Shown: positions 7,822 to 14,350, counted from the stretch's first letter. The stretch: DNA of 14,350 nt from an uncultured Spirochaetia bacterium (GCA_937967705.1 CALCJG010000010.1:1-14350); one strand, 5' to 3'. Notes: a model not told the origin generated them from the sequence alone. Program-made: numbers and translations.

Positions 7822-7845
7822 CTCCGCTGATGTCAGCAGGCGGAG
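7822..7845. terminator. Hairpin between convergent genes, possible terminator
   Basis: CTCCGC (7822-7827) and GCGGAG (7840-7845) can form a six-pair GC-rich stem; the 12-base loop contains partial further complementarity (CTGA/TCAG). It lies just after the phosphatase stop and overlaps the last codons of the convergent 306-residue gene. There is no T run after it on either strand, so it is at best a weak or factor-assisted terminator. Confidence 0.25.
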
Positions 7846-8753
7846 ATATTCTTGCTGGCCAGAAGGGCCTTTCTCCGCTTTTTCATGGTTTCCCCATCCA
7901 GGGAAAAACCCGCCCGCTCCGCCACATCCTTAACCCTCTGCCGGTAATCCCTTGAGTTGAAGTATTCCTTCATCTCTTCCGAGATCGGCATGATCTGAGG
8001 GGAGGGGGAGAACTCCTGCGGTTTTCCCGTGCTCCGGTTGACAACGGTCTGTGTAAGGAAACCCCAGGATATGTCCGGAAGAGAGTAGCCGGCCAGATCC
8101 CGGAGTGCGGCCCGGAGAAGACCTTCATGCAGGGGGTCCGTGAATGAGCAGTAGCGGGAGTACATCAATGCCGCGTGGTAATGATCCGCCACGGTCATCA
8201 CACCGTCCCTGGAAAGACAGGCTCCCAGCAGGCGTAAAAACTCCATGGTCTCCCGGAGCAGGGACAGTCCCGGTCTCAGCTGTCCCGGGAGTTGAGGCCG
8301 TTTCCTGGTGAATTTCCCGCGGGGGTTCTGCAGGGATATCCACTCCAAGGAAAGCAGGTCGAAGGTTTTTCGAGGCGGTGATGTGTAGCCCTTTAAAACC
8401 CCGCCGGACAGGGATTTTTCGGAGAGGCGAATATCCACGAGTAGACGGTCCGGCTCCTGGAGGCGGTCGTATATCCTCAGCGTATGGATTCGCATGTCGT
8501 CGTGAGTGATGTTCCTGTCCAGACGCGGAAATCCAAGGCGGGTAAGGCCTTCCGTAAATCCGCTCTGGCGCAGCAGATCCTCGATCTCGGAGGTGCCGTA
8601 ACGATTGAGCAGCAGGCGCTCGCAGCGGGAGGAGTGGGAGAAGGCATCCAGGCTGCACTCCACATCCATCCCGTCAGACTGGGAGATGTATTCCGCGAAA
8701 CTCTTCTCCCGTTTCGGATTTTTGATGAGATTCCTTATTCTCTCCAGTATCAT
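7833..8753 (-). CDS. Hypothetical cytoplasmic protein with LPGQ-type motif
   Basis: I do not recognise this 306-residue protein with certainty. It has no signal peptide or membrane segment. The middle looks like a conserved core: LLVDIRLSE (104-112), LEWISLQNP (136-144), LPGQ (155-158), PGLSLL (161-166), then DHYHAALMYSRYCSF (190-204) followed by DPLHEG (206-211). The dense His/Tyr block could be a ligand or metal site but that is a guess. The C terminus is basic (KKRRKALLASK). The start at 8753 has an AAGGA about eight bases upstream. It begins 19 bases after the stop of the SH3b lipoprotein gene, so the two form a likely operon, but the pairing gives no firm clue to function. Confidence 0.7.
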   Translation of the reverse strand: MILERIRNLIKNPKREKSFAEYISQSDGMDVECSLDAFSHSSRCERLLLNRYGTSEIEDLLRQSGFTEGLTRLGFPRLDRNITHDDMRIHTLRIYDRLQEPDRLLVDIRLSEKSLSGGVLKGYTSPPRKTFDLLSLEWISLQNPRGKFTRKRPQLPGQLRPGLSLLRETMEFLRLLGACLSRDGVMTVADHYHAALMYSRYCSFTDPLHEGLLRAALRDLAGYSLPDISWGFLTQTVVNRSTGKPQEFSPSPQIMPISEEMKEYFNSRDYRQRVKDVAERAGFSLDGETMKKRRKALLASKNISAC

Positions 8754-8772
8754 ATCAGGTTTCCTTATCCTT

Positions 8773-9384
8773 TTACTGTTTGAGCCAGACGGAGGATTTC
8801 CCTTCCCGGTCCTGGAGTATCAGGCAGTCCCCTTCCCGGCGGAAATAGAGTACGGTCTGGTCGGCTTTCCCGGGATTGAAAAGTATGCGGTTACCCTCAA
8901 TCCGGTATACCCCTTCCTCATGGCGGACCTTGCCGCTTTTCTGTTTGAGCCGCAGGGAGAAGCGGTTGCTGCTCTTCAGGCTGTATGTCATTTCGAGGGC
9001 GTAGAGGGCAATCGTCCCCTCGGCCCGGACGCTCCTCCAGGTCCCGATAAGAGAGTCGGCATCCGTACCACGGGCGGGGGCCGGAAGGGGGCTTTCCGCC
9101 GTTTCGTAGAGAAGCCATCCCCTCTTCCCTCTCCATTCGACCTGTGTCCAGTAAATTCCGGTTTCAGGGTCCCTGGTCAGGGGCTTCAATGTGATGACCT
9201 CGGCCCCTTTGGGGATTCGTTCCCGGCAGGGCAGGGCCTGAACAGGTTCATCCCGCAGACAGCTTTCGCTGAGAGTTCTGGACAGGGTCCCTTTGGGCCT
9301 GGGGGTTCCTCCGCAGTTCAGGTGGAACAGAAGTCCCGGGAGAAGGCATAGGAGAATCAGCGGGGATCCGGTTTTATTTCTCAT
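8773..9384 (-). CDS. Putative lipoprotein with SH3b domain and lipocalin-like C-terminal domain
   Basis: A 203-residue exported protein. A basic start (MRNK) and hydrophobic core (8-20) lead to Cys24 in LLFHLNCGG, a likely lipidation site. Position -1 is Asn and -3 is His, unlike the classic L-A/S-G/A-C box but tolerable given the loose lipoboxes described in spirochaetes. Residues about 41-93 look like a bacterial SH3 domain (CLRDEP near the start, then WTQVEWRGKRGWLLYE). Residues about 110-203 form a beta-rich region opening with LIGTW and alternating strands, like small lipocalin-like lipoprotein domains. It probably sits in the envelope facing the periplasm and may bind cell-wall material or hydrophobic ligands; this is inference. 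GGAG is placed six bases before the ATG. First gene of a two-gene minus-strand unit. Confidence 0.75.
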   Translation of the reverse strand: MRNKTGSPLILLCLLPGLLFHLNCGGTPRPKGTLSRTLSESCLRDEPVQALPCRERIPKGAEVITLKPLTRDPETGIYWTQVEWRGKRGWLLYETAESPLPAPARGTDADSLIGTWRSVRAEGTIALYALEMTYSLKSSNRFSLRLKQKSGKVRHEEGVYRIEGNRILFNPGKADQTVLYFRREGDCLILQDREGKSSVWLKQ

Positions 9385-9597
9385 AAAAGACTCCGGGCAA
9401 GAGGAATTATCCCCGATAGGCTCGGGATCCCCTGTATCCTTGGCGGTATCCGGTGCGATGTCAATAAAAAAAGAACGGGGAGACTGTGCTGCAAATGTGT
9501 TTATAGCGACAGGTTTTTTCGCTGATGGGTTCCGGTTGAGGTATGATGAAATATCACCCCTGTACTATCGTGAGTATGCCGGTCGGGAAGAGAAGGT

Positions 9598-9629
9598 ATC
9601 CTGGCGGGACACGCTGGATCAGCCAGGAT
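9598..9629. repeat. Inverted repeat upstream of the methyltransferase gene
   Basis: ATCCTGGC (9598-9605) and GCCAGGAT (9622-9629) are perfect 8-base complements separated by 16 bases. The element lies 33 bases before the methyltransferase start, within the 277-base gap (9385-9661) between divergent genes. It could be a leader hairpin or an operator. No T run follows, so it is not a terminator. Otherwise the gap holds only short A/T-rich stretches and no gene that I can support. Confidence 0.4.
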
Positions 9630-9661
9630 GGGAAATTAATCGTTAAAGTAAGGTATGGATT

Positions 9662-10306
9662 ATGCAGAATGAAAAGGTTGTCGAAGAATCCCTGTTCGAT
9701 GCAAGAGCCGATGGGTGGGATACCCCTCAGCGTATGGCCCTGGCCACGGGGGTGACGGAGGCCATTTTCCGGACTATAGACATCAACAACACCATGCAGG
9801 TGCTGGAATTTGGATCCGGAACGGGTTTGATAACCCTGGCGCTGGCCGGCAGGGCCGGCCGGGTGCTGGCGGTGGACAGTTCCCGGGCGATGATCGAGGT
9901 TCTCAAACGGAAAATCAGGGAGGGTTCCTTTAACAATATCGAGACCCATCTGGGGGGAATCGATCCCGATGATGCCCGGCAGGGGAACCGTGATCTGATC
10001 GTTAGCTCCATGACCCTGCATCATGTGGAGAACACTCAGGCTCTCTTCGCCAATCTCCACAGGCTTCTGAGAGCCGGGGGGCGCATTGCCCTGGCGGATT
10101 TGGAGCGGGAAGAGGGGGATTTCCATGAGGATAATACCGGTGTGGAGCATTTCGGATTCGATACCGACGCCCTGGTACGCTGGACCCAAGAAGCCGGTTT
10201 CAGGGAAGTTGCCTTTTCCCGGGTCCATGTCGTCCGGAAGGTGCGGGAGGGGGGGAAGGAGAAGGAATACCCGGTCTTCCTCCTGACGGCGGTCAAAGGC
10301 CCTTAA
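9662..10306 (+). CDS. Class I SAM-dependent methyltransferase
   Basis: A 214-residue methyltransferase of the Methyltransf_11/25 type, with a Rossmann-like fold. Motif I is VLEFGSGTG (47-55), binding SAM; the acidic residue for the ribose is Asp72 in VLAVDSS. Motif IV is DLIVSSMTLHHV (111-122), and the LLRAGGRIALADL stretch (135-147) is the usual post-motif strand. The His-His pair in motif IV is typical of UbiE-like and related small-molecule methyltransferases. The C terminus (184-210) has a strand rich in basic residues. The acceptor is unknown. The start has AAGG eight bases upstream. It is separated by 97 bases from the MBL/cyclic-nucleotide gene on the same strand; that gap has its own promoter-like region, so co-function is not implied. 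Confidence 0.88.
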   Translation: MQNEKVVEESLFDARADGWDTPQRMALATGVTEAIFRTIDINNTMQVLEFGSGTGLITLALAGRAGRVLAVDSSRAMIEVLKRKIREGSFNNIETHLGGIDPDDARQGNRDLIVSSMTLHHVENTQALFANLHRLLRAGGRIALADLEREEGDFHEDNTGVEHFGFDTDALVRWTQEAGFREVAFSRVHVVRKVREGGKEKEYPVFLLTAVKGP

Positions 10307-10331
10307 GGGACTCTGAGGAAATAAAAATTAC

Positions 10332-10372
10332 TTGATTAAATCCTTTCAAATAATATGGTGTTGCCGTATATC
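10332..10372 (+). promoter_or_regulatory. AT-rich promoter-like region before the MBL/cyclic-nucleotide gene
   Basis: The interval 10315-10360 is clearly A/T-rich against its surroundings. Two readings are possible: TTGATT (10332-10337), 16 bases, TATGGT (10354-10359); or TTTCAA (10344-10349), 17 bases, TATATC (10367-10372). Either would give a leader of roughly 25-40 bases. I cannot choose between them by eye. Confidence 0.35.
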
Positions 10373-10403
10373 AATGCGTGAGTGAGGCCTAGCAGGGCTG
10401 AAA

Positions 10404-12554
10404 ATGGACAACCCGGTCATTGAAAAAGGCAATTATATGATACTCCCCCGGGGGGGATATCTCGTGGATACCCCGGCGGGATACATCCAGTTCGGTTCTC
10501 CGCCGGAAACCATCAAGGATACCATGCGGATGGATAAGGGGGTTCCCCAGATCTTCGTTCTTCCCGACAAGATGTTCAACTGGATCAAGGGGATCAGCGT
10601 GGCGGAGGTGGAGTTCCCCATATACTACAATTACTTCATCAAGAACAAGAAGACCTTCATCATCTGCAATCAGGAACAGTTTCCCCAGATTCAGCGGGTT
10701 CTGCAGGAGGCGCTCTTCGGACCCCAGGAGCTGGATATCTCCCTCGATTATGATAACGGTACGGTCAGCCGGCATATCCCCGAAATACGCAACGAGATGA
10801 ACTATTTCCGCAAGGGACTGAAGTTTTCCGACCTCCTGGCTTTCGGTATCTTCCATGACGGGCATTTTACGATACAGGGGATCCGGATTGAGCGCTGCAG
10901 TGACGGTCATTTCTGCCTGACTCATGAGGGACGGGAGATAGCCAAGGTGCCGGGACATGTGGAGTACAAGCCCACCTACCTCATCGGGGAAAGGCTGCCG
11001 GAGCCCTATAACCCGCCGCTCTTCGGGGTCACCTGTCTGGGACCCAGCCACGGATTCGATCCCGAGGAGAACACCTCGGGCTTCATCATCTGGCTGAACC
11101 ACAACGGGATCATGGTGGACCCGCCGGTCAACTCCACAGAATGGCTCGAGGATTCCAATGTCAATCCCAAGCTCATCGACAGCATCATTCTCACTCACTG
11201 CCATGCCGACCACGACGCGGGGACCTTTCAGAAAATTCTGGAGGAGGGGAAGATAACGATCTATACCACCGAGACCGTCATGATGAGCTTTCTGCGCAAG
11301 TACTCCGCTCTGAGCGATGTGCCGGAATCCTACCTGATGCAGCTCTTCGATTTCCATCCTGTCAAGATCGGTACGCCGGTCTTTATACACGGGGGACGTT
11401 TCGACATGGCCTATACCCTGCATTCCATCCCCACGGTGGGATTCCGCATGGAGTTCCAGGACCAGTCCTTCGTCTACACATCGGACCACAACAATGATCC
11501 GACCATACATGAAGATCTCTACGAGAAGAAACTCATCTCCCGGGAGCGCTACAGCGAATTGAGGAGTTTCCCCTGGGATTCGAAGGTGATCTATCACGAA
11601 TCCGGCATAGCCCCTCTGCACACCCCCATCGCCATACTCAACGCCATGCCGGAGGAGATTAAAAAGAACATCGTCGTGTATCACATAGCCAAAAAGGATT
11701 TCCCAGCAGATACCTCCCTTAAGCTGGCGCGATTCGGAATCGAGAACACCCTTTATTTCGAGACCAAGGCCCCGCGTTTCGAGATTGCCTATCAGATCCT
11801 GGGGCTCCTCAATCACCTGGATTTCTTCCAGGGGCTCCCGATACGCAAGGCGCAGGAGTTCCTCGACATCGTGGAAGAAGAGCGCTACAGCACCGGGGAC
11901 CTTATCATAAAGAAAGGCAGCAGGGGGGATAAGTTCTTTATCATATACTCCGGCAATGTATCCGTCGACAGCGGGGGTCTGGCGAACCGCAAGATCTACG
12001 GCAGCTATGAATACTTCGGCGAAGTTGCCCTGGTTACGGAACAGGACAGGGCGGCGGATGTCTACGCCGAAACGGATGTGGTGGCCTATACCATACCCCG
12101 GGAGAAGTTCCTCAACTTCATAGTGGGTACGGAATTCGAAAAGGCCCTCAAGCGCCTGGCGCGGAACCGGAACAGCGAAACCTGGAATCTGCTCTCCACC
12201 AGTTATTATTTCCAGCACTGTACCGCATCGCAGAAGACCTGGCTGGAATCCATCTTTCTGCCCCAGGAAAAGACGGGCAGCGGGATTCTGATCATGGAGG
12301 ATGTGAATCCGGAATACATCTACATCATTCAGGAAGGCGAGGTGGAAGTGGTGCTGAACGGTAAGGTCATTGCCGTATTAAAGAGGGGGGATATCGTGGG
12401 AGATGTGCAGCGGCTCCATAAATCCGAGCCCCAGATATATACCTTTCGCCATACTAACATTGTTACGCTCCTGGCGGTGAAGAACGGAGACATGATGCTC
12501 TTCCTGGACAAAAACCCGGGGCTCATCATGAAACTGGTCTATGATTTCTCCTGA
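10404..12554 (+). CDS. MBL-fold metallo-hydrolase fused to two cyclic-nucleotide-binding domains
   Basis: A 716-residue soluble multidomain protein. Residues 1-200 form a region I cannot assign. About 205-440 is a metallo-beta-lactamase fold with THCHADHD (His265, His267, Asp269, His270), His340 in TLHSIP, Asp361 in YTSDH and His406 in PLHTP, a complete two-metal site of the RNase Z/phosphodiesterase-like type. About 472-575 is a CAP-type cyclic-nucleotide-binding domain whose phosphate-binding cassette, FGEVAL followed by RAAD (538-552), keeps Glu540 and Arg549, the contacts expected for cNMP. About 600-705 is a second such domain whose cassette (RGDIVGDVQRL) lacks both the Glu and the Arg, so it probably does not bind cNMP the same way. 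Hydrolase activity controlled by cAMP or cGMP is the natural inference; the substrate is unknown. AGGG lies six bases before the ATG. Followed by a strong terminator. Confidence 0.88.
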   Translation: MDNPVIEKGNYMILPRGGYLVDTPAGYIQFGSPPETIKDTMRMDKGVPQIFVLPDKMFNWIKGISVAEVEFPIYYNYFIKNKKTFIICNQEQFPQIQRVLQEALFGPQELDISLDYDNGTVSRHIPEIRNEMNYFRKGLKFSDLLAFGIFHDGHFTIQGIRIERCSDGHFCLTHEGREIAKVPGHVEYKPTYLIGERLPEPYNPPLFGVTCLGPSHGFDPEENTSGFIIWLNHNGIMVDPPVNSTEWLEDSNVNPKLIDSIILTHCHADHDAGTFQKILEEGKITIYTTETVMMSFLRKYSALSDVPESYLMQLFDFHPVKIGTPVFIHGGRFDMAYTLHSIPTVGFRMEFQDQSFVYTSDHNNDPTIHEDLYEKKLISRERYSELRSFPWDSKVIYHESGIAPLHTPIAILNAMPEEIKKNIVVYHIAKKDFPADTSLKLARFGIENTLYFETKAPRFEIAYQILGLLNHLDFFQGLPIRKAQEFLDIVEEERYSTGDLIIKKGSRGDKFFIIYSGNVSVDSGGLANRKIYGSYEYFGEVALVTEQDRAADVYAETDVVAYTIPREKFLNFIVGTEFEKALKRLARNRNSETWNLLSTSYYFQHCTASQKTWLESIFLPQEKTGSGILIMEDVNPEYIYIIQEGEVEVVLNGKVIAVLKRGDIVGDVQRLHKSEPQIYTFRHTNIVTLLAVKNGDMMLFLDKNPGLIMKLVYDFS

Positions 12555-12599
12555 GGGCAATACTCGTCAGGCCCTCTTGGCGCGGTTTGATGGAGAATG

Positions 12600-12625
12600 A
12601 AAAAAGGGGCCGAAGCCCCTTTTTT
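12600..12625. terminator. Bidirectional intrinsic terminator shared by convergent genes
   Basis: Six A, then GGGGC, loop CGAA, GCCCC, then six T (12600-12625): an 11-pair perfect stem with a T tract on both strands. It serves the MBL/cyclic-nucleotide gene on + and asd on -, whose stop codon lies immediately next to it. Read from the minus strand, the loop is C(UUCG)G, the exceptionally stable tetraloop, so asd transcripts should end in a very firm hairpin. Confidence 0.95.
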
Positions 12626-13741
12626 CTATCCCAGATACCCCAACAGTATATTGAGCATGCGCCGGATCGGTTCCGCCGCTCCCCAGAGAAGCTGGTCACC
12701 CACCGTGAAAGCCGTGAGGAATTCCGGCCCCAGGTTCATCTTGTGGAGCCGGCCGATGGGAACAGTCAGGGTTCCGCTGATGGCCGCCGGGCTCAGCTGT
12801 TTAAGGGTCTCCTCCTTGGTGTTGGGAACCACCTTGACCCACTGATTGGCCCCGGCAATGATGTCCGTGAGATCCTTGAGAGGAACGTCCTTTTTAAGCT
12901 TGATGGTCAGGGCCTGGCTGTGGCAGCGCATGGCGCCCACACGGACACAGATCCCGTCGATGGGGATGGGCTGTTTGAGACCCAGAATCTTGTTGGTCTC
13001 GGAATATCCCTTCCATTCCTCCCTTGTCTGACCGGACTCCATAAGGCTGTCGATCCAGGGTATGAGGCTTCCCGCCAGAGGGGCCCCGAAATTGCTCACG
13101 GGGAAGGAAGCCTCATTCAGGGTCGCCGACACGTTTTTATCCAGGTCCAGTATGGCGCTGGCGTCCCTGTCCAGGAGAGGGGCCGCCTTTCCCCCGATGA
13201 CATGCATCTGCTGTACGAGCTCCCGCATGTTCTTTGCGCCGGCTCCCGAAGCCGCCTGATAAGTCATGGAGGTGAGCCATTCGATCAGCCCTTCGCTGAA
13301 GAGTCCTCCTAGCGCCATGAGCATCAGGCTGACGGTGCAGTTGCCGCCTATATAGTCCTTTATCCCGGATTTCAGGCCCTCGTCGATCACGCCCCGGTTG
13401 ACGGGGTCGAGGACGATGATGCTGTCGCTGTTCATGCGCAGGGCGGAAGCGGCGTCGATCCAGTATCCTTTCCAGCCGTTTCCCCGGAGCTTGGGGTAAA
13501 CCTCCTTGGTGTAATCACCCCCCTGACATGTGACGATGATGTCCATGCCCGAAAGCTTCTGTATGTCAAAAGCGTCCTGGAGGGGGGGCAGTTCCATGCC
13601 GATGTCGGGTCCCTTCTGCCCCGCCTGGGATGTTGTGAAAAAGAGCGGTTCGTATCCCTTGAAGTCTTTCTCCTCCAGCATCCGGCCCATGAGTACCGAG
13701 CCGACCATTCCACGCCAGCCGATAAAACCAACCTTTTTCAT
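12626..13741 (-). CDS. asd: Aspartate-semialdehyde dehydrogenase
   Basis: NADPH-dependent enzyme that reduces L-aspartyl-4-phosphate to aspartate-4-semialdehyde, the branch-point intermediate for diaminopimelate/lysine, methionine and threonine. The 371-residue sequence follows the E. coli Asd almost motif for motif. [15 protein letters not shown] (4-18) is the nucleotide-binding loop and CQGGDYT lies at 72-78. GGNCTVSLM (132-140) carries the nucleophile Cys135, YQAASGAG (161-168) has Gln162, and [12 protein letters not shown] (265-276) has substrate-binding Arg267 and the general base His274. It ends in [19 protein letters not shown]. These positions equal those known in E. coli. The ATG at 13741 has GAGGG about seven bases upstream; that site lies inside an inverted repeat that could hide it. 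Single-gene unit ending at the shared terminator. Highly confident. Confidence 0.98.
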   Translation of the reverse strand: MKKVGFIGWRGMVGSVLMGRMLEEKDFKGYEPLFFTTSQAGQKGPDIGMELPPLQDAFDIQKLSGMDIIVTCQGGDYTKEVYPKLRGNGWKGYWIDAASALRMNSDSIIVLDPVNRGVIDEGLKSGIKDYIGGNCTVSLMLMALGGLFSEGLIEWLTSMTYQAASGAGAKNMRELVQQMHVIGGKAAPLLDRDASAILDLDKNVSATLNEASFPVSNFGAPLAGSLIPWIDSLMESGQTREEWKGYSETNKILGLKQPIPIDGICVRVGAMRCHSQALTIKLKKDVPLKDLTDIIAGANQWVKVVPNTKEETLKQLSPAAISGTLTVPIGRLHKMNLGPEFLTAFTVGDQLLWGAAEPIRRMLNILLGYLG

Positions 13742-13797
13742 CTCTTTACCCTCACTTAATGTTTGTAAATTGGGGCTATTTTTCAGAGGGTAAAAAA
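13742..13797 (-). promoter_or_regulatory. asd leader inverted repeat that can sequester the ribosome-binding site
   Basis: In the asd message the downstream arm GAGGGTAAAGAG (13753-13742) contains the Shine-Dalgarno GAGGG and ends right at the AUG. The upstream arm UUUUUUACCCUC (13797-13786) pairs with it over 12 positions, ten Watson-Crick and two G-U, leaving a 32-base loop. Folding would block ribosome entry, so the element looks like a translational switch. It requires transcription to begin upstream of 13797, which is not established. No known riboswitch consensus is recognisable in the 153-base gap. Confidence 0.5.
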
Positions 13798-13887
13798 TAT
13801 GTAAAGCCTTTCTTGGGGGTGTCGGTTGCGATTAATGAAATATTGTCCAGAAGGTTAACGCCCCAGCGTGTTCATATTCAGAGGGTA
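13782..13887. repeat. Two 11-base direct repeats flanking the asd promoter region
   Basis: TTCAGAGGGTA occurs at 13782-13792 and again at 13877-13887, 95 bases apart, one near each end of the gap between the chemotaxis receptor gene and asd. The first copy overlaps the upstream arm of the asd leader repeat. They could be binding sites for one regulator, or a chance match. Eleven identical bases in a 153-base gap is suggestive, not conclusive. Confidence 0.35.
13796..13825 (-). promoter_or_regulatory. Weak candidate promoter for asd
   Basis: On the minus strand CCGACA (13825-13820), 18 bases, CATATT (13801-13796) give 4 of 6 matches each. This would start transcription inside the upstream arm of the leader repeat. 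A further option upstream is TTAACC, 17 bases, TTAATC within about 13830-13860, which would keep the whole repeat in the transcript. Neither is strong. Confidence 0.2.
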
Positions 13888-13894
13888 TCCAGAG

Positions 13895-14350
13895 TTACAG
13901 GCGGGAGAGAAGGTCATCACCTACGGATTTGAGCGTCTCAGCAGTCTTGCGGAGGTTCAGAGAGTTCTGGGCAATCTCCTGTATGGTATTATTGGTGGTA
14001 TCTATGGATTTCACTATCTCCGCCAGCGCCATATCCTGTTCGCTCATGGCCTGCTCGATCTCATCAGAGTTGATCCTGACCGTATCCATCTCCGCATCCA
14101 TCTGATTTTTGATCTCTTTCTGCTCTCCGATCTCCCGGAGGGTCGTTACGGATTTTGCCTGAAATTCCTTTAATCCATCCATGAGGAGGGTTATAAAGCT
14201 GAGTATGTTTTTTATGATAATATTGCCCCTTTCCACATCAGATCGGTTCTTTTCGATGATGCTGGTGATCTGTTTGAGTTCGAGAGCGGAATGTTCGGAT
14301 AACTTGCCTATCTCATCGGCCACTACGGCAAATCCCCTTCCCTGGTCACC
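13895..14350 (-). CDS. Methyl-accepting chemotaxis protein, C-terminal signalling part (5' end outside window)
   Basis: Cytoplasmic signalling tail of a chemoreceptor; it couples ligand sensing to the CheA/CheW kinase complex at the cell pole. The frame is open to the right edge, so only the last 151 residues are visible. They open with GDQGRGFAVVADEIGKLSE, the nearly invariant tip segment of chemoreceptors. A long coiled-coil helix follows with heptad-like spacing of hydrophobic residues and Glu/Gln-Ser pairs suitable for methylation, ending in LKSVGDDLLSRL. There is no CheR-docking pentapeptide at the end. The sensor and membrane parts are outside the window. It reads toward asd with 153 bases between and no convincing terminator after its stop. 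Confidence 0.93.
   Translation of the reverse strand, partial: GDQGRGFAVVADEIGKLSEHSALELKQITSIIEKNRSDVERGNIIIKNILSFITLLMDGLKEFQAKSVTTLREIGEQKEIKNQMDAEMDTVRINSDEIEQAMSEQDMALAEIVKSIDTTNNTIQEIAQNSLNLRKTAETLKSVGDDLLSRL

Noticed and set aside
9424..9431. GGGATCCC palindrome
   Set aside because: An eight-base palindrome with no partner copies or positional meaning; expected by chance.
9406..9464. Perfect TTGACA on the minus strand (9464-9459) and GATAAT (9411-9406) upstream of the lipoprotein gene
   Set aside because: The TTGACA has no fitting -10 at 16-19 bases and the GATAAT has no fitting -35; a promoter must lie near here but I cannot support this pair.
9293..9755. Two short + frames filling the gap before the methyltransferase gene
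   Set aside because: No Shine-Dalgarno, no recognisable domain, and they run into the well-supported flanking genes.
10300..10309. CCCTTAAGGG palindrome at the methyltransferase stop codon
   Set aside because: No loop and no following T run; it cannot form a useful hairpin and is probably chance.
10389..12218. 609-codon open frame on the minus strand opposite the MBL/cyclic-nucleotide gene
   Set aside because: The + strand has clear domains and catalytic residues; the antisense product has no recognisable motif and is explained by codon bias in GC-rich DNA.
12587..13312. 241-codon + frame opposite asd
   Set aside because: asd is certain on the minus strand; the opposite frame even starts within the terminator region.
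13742..13894. Lysine riboswitch upstream of asd
   Set aside because: The 153-base gap is shorter than the usual ~180-base aptamer plus expression platform, and no multi-helix core is visible.

Overview
This 14.35-kb stretch is moderately GC-rich and densely packed. It holds 13 protein-coding genes, the first and last of which are cut by the window edges. I see no rRNA, tRNA, CRISPR array, insertion sequence or phage gene. The mix of a chemotaxis receptor, a 7TM-PAS-SpoIIE-type phosphatase, a metallo-beta-lactamase (MBL) protein fused to two cyclic-nucleotide-binding domains, a lipoprotein with an unusual lipobox and an Asd close to the enterobacterial form would suit a free-living spirochaete. 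That is an inference from gene content only; a deltaproteobacterium or similar sensory-rich Gram-negative cannot be excluded.

Left part (1-2.5 kb): the 3' end of an M29 metallo-aminopeptidase on + meets two minus-strand genes, an uncharacterised multi-pass membrane protein and, upstream of it, an M55 (DppA-type) D-aminopeptidase. Centre-left (2.6-7.8 kb): a co-directional + cluster. It starts with a small membrane protein whose stop overlaps the start of an AEC-family permease, followed almost without gap by a radical SAM/SPASM protein. After 84 bases comes a PlsC-type acyltransferase, then the 7TM-PAS-PPM phosphatase. Centre (7.8-9.4 kb): a minus-strand pair, an SH3b lipoprotein followed by an unrecognised 306-residue protein. 

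Right part (9.4-14.35 kb): a class I methyltransferase and the 716-residue MBL/cyclic-nucleotide protein on +, then a shared bidirectional terminator at 12600-12625, then asd and the C-terminal part of a methyl-accepting chemotaxis protein on -. The asd leader contains an inverted repeat whose downstream arm covers the whole Shine-Dalgarno and abuts the start codon, a possible translational switch.

Functionally the window mixes housekeeping (Asd: lysine/diaminopimelate, methionine and threonine synthesis; PlsC: phospholipid synthesis; two peptidases: peptide turnover) with signalling genes (chemotaxis receptor, phosphatase, cyclic-nucleotide-gated hydrolase candidate). No single pathway links all of them. 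The most interesting items are the MBL/cyclic-nucleotide fusion, the tightly coupled permease/radical SAM cassette and the asd leader.
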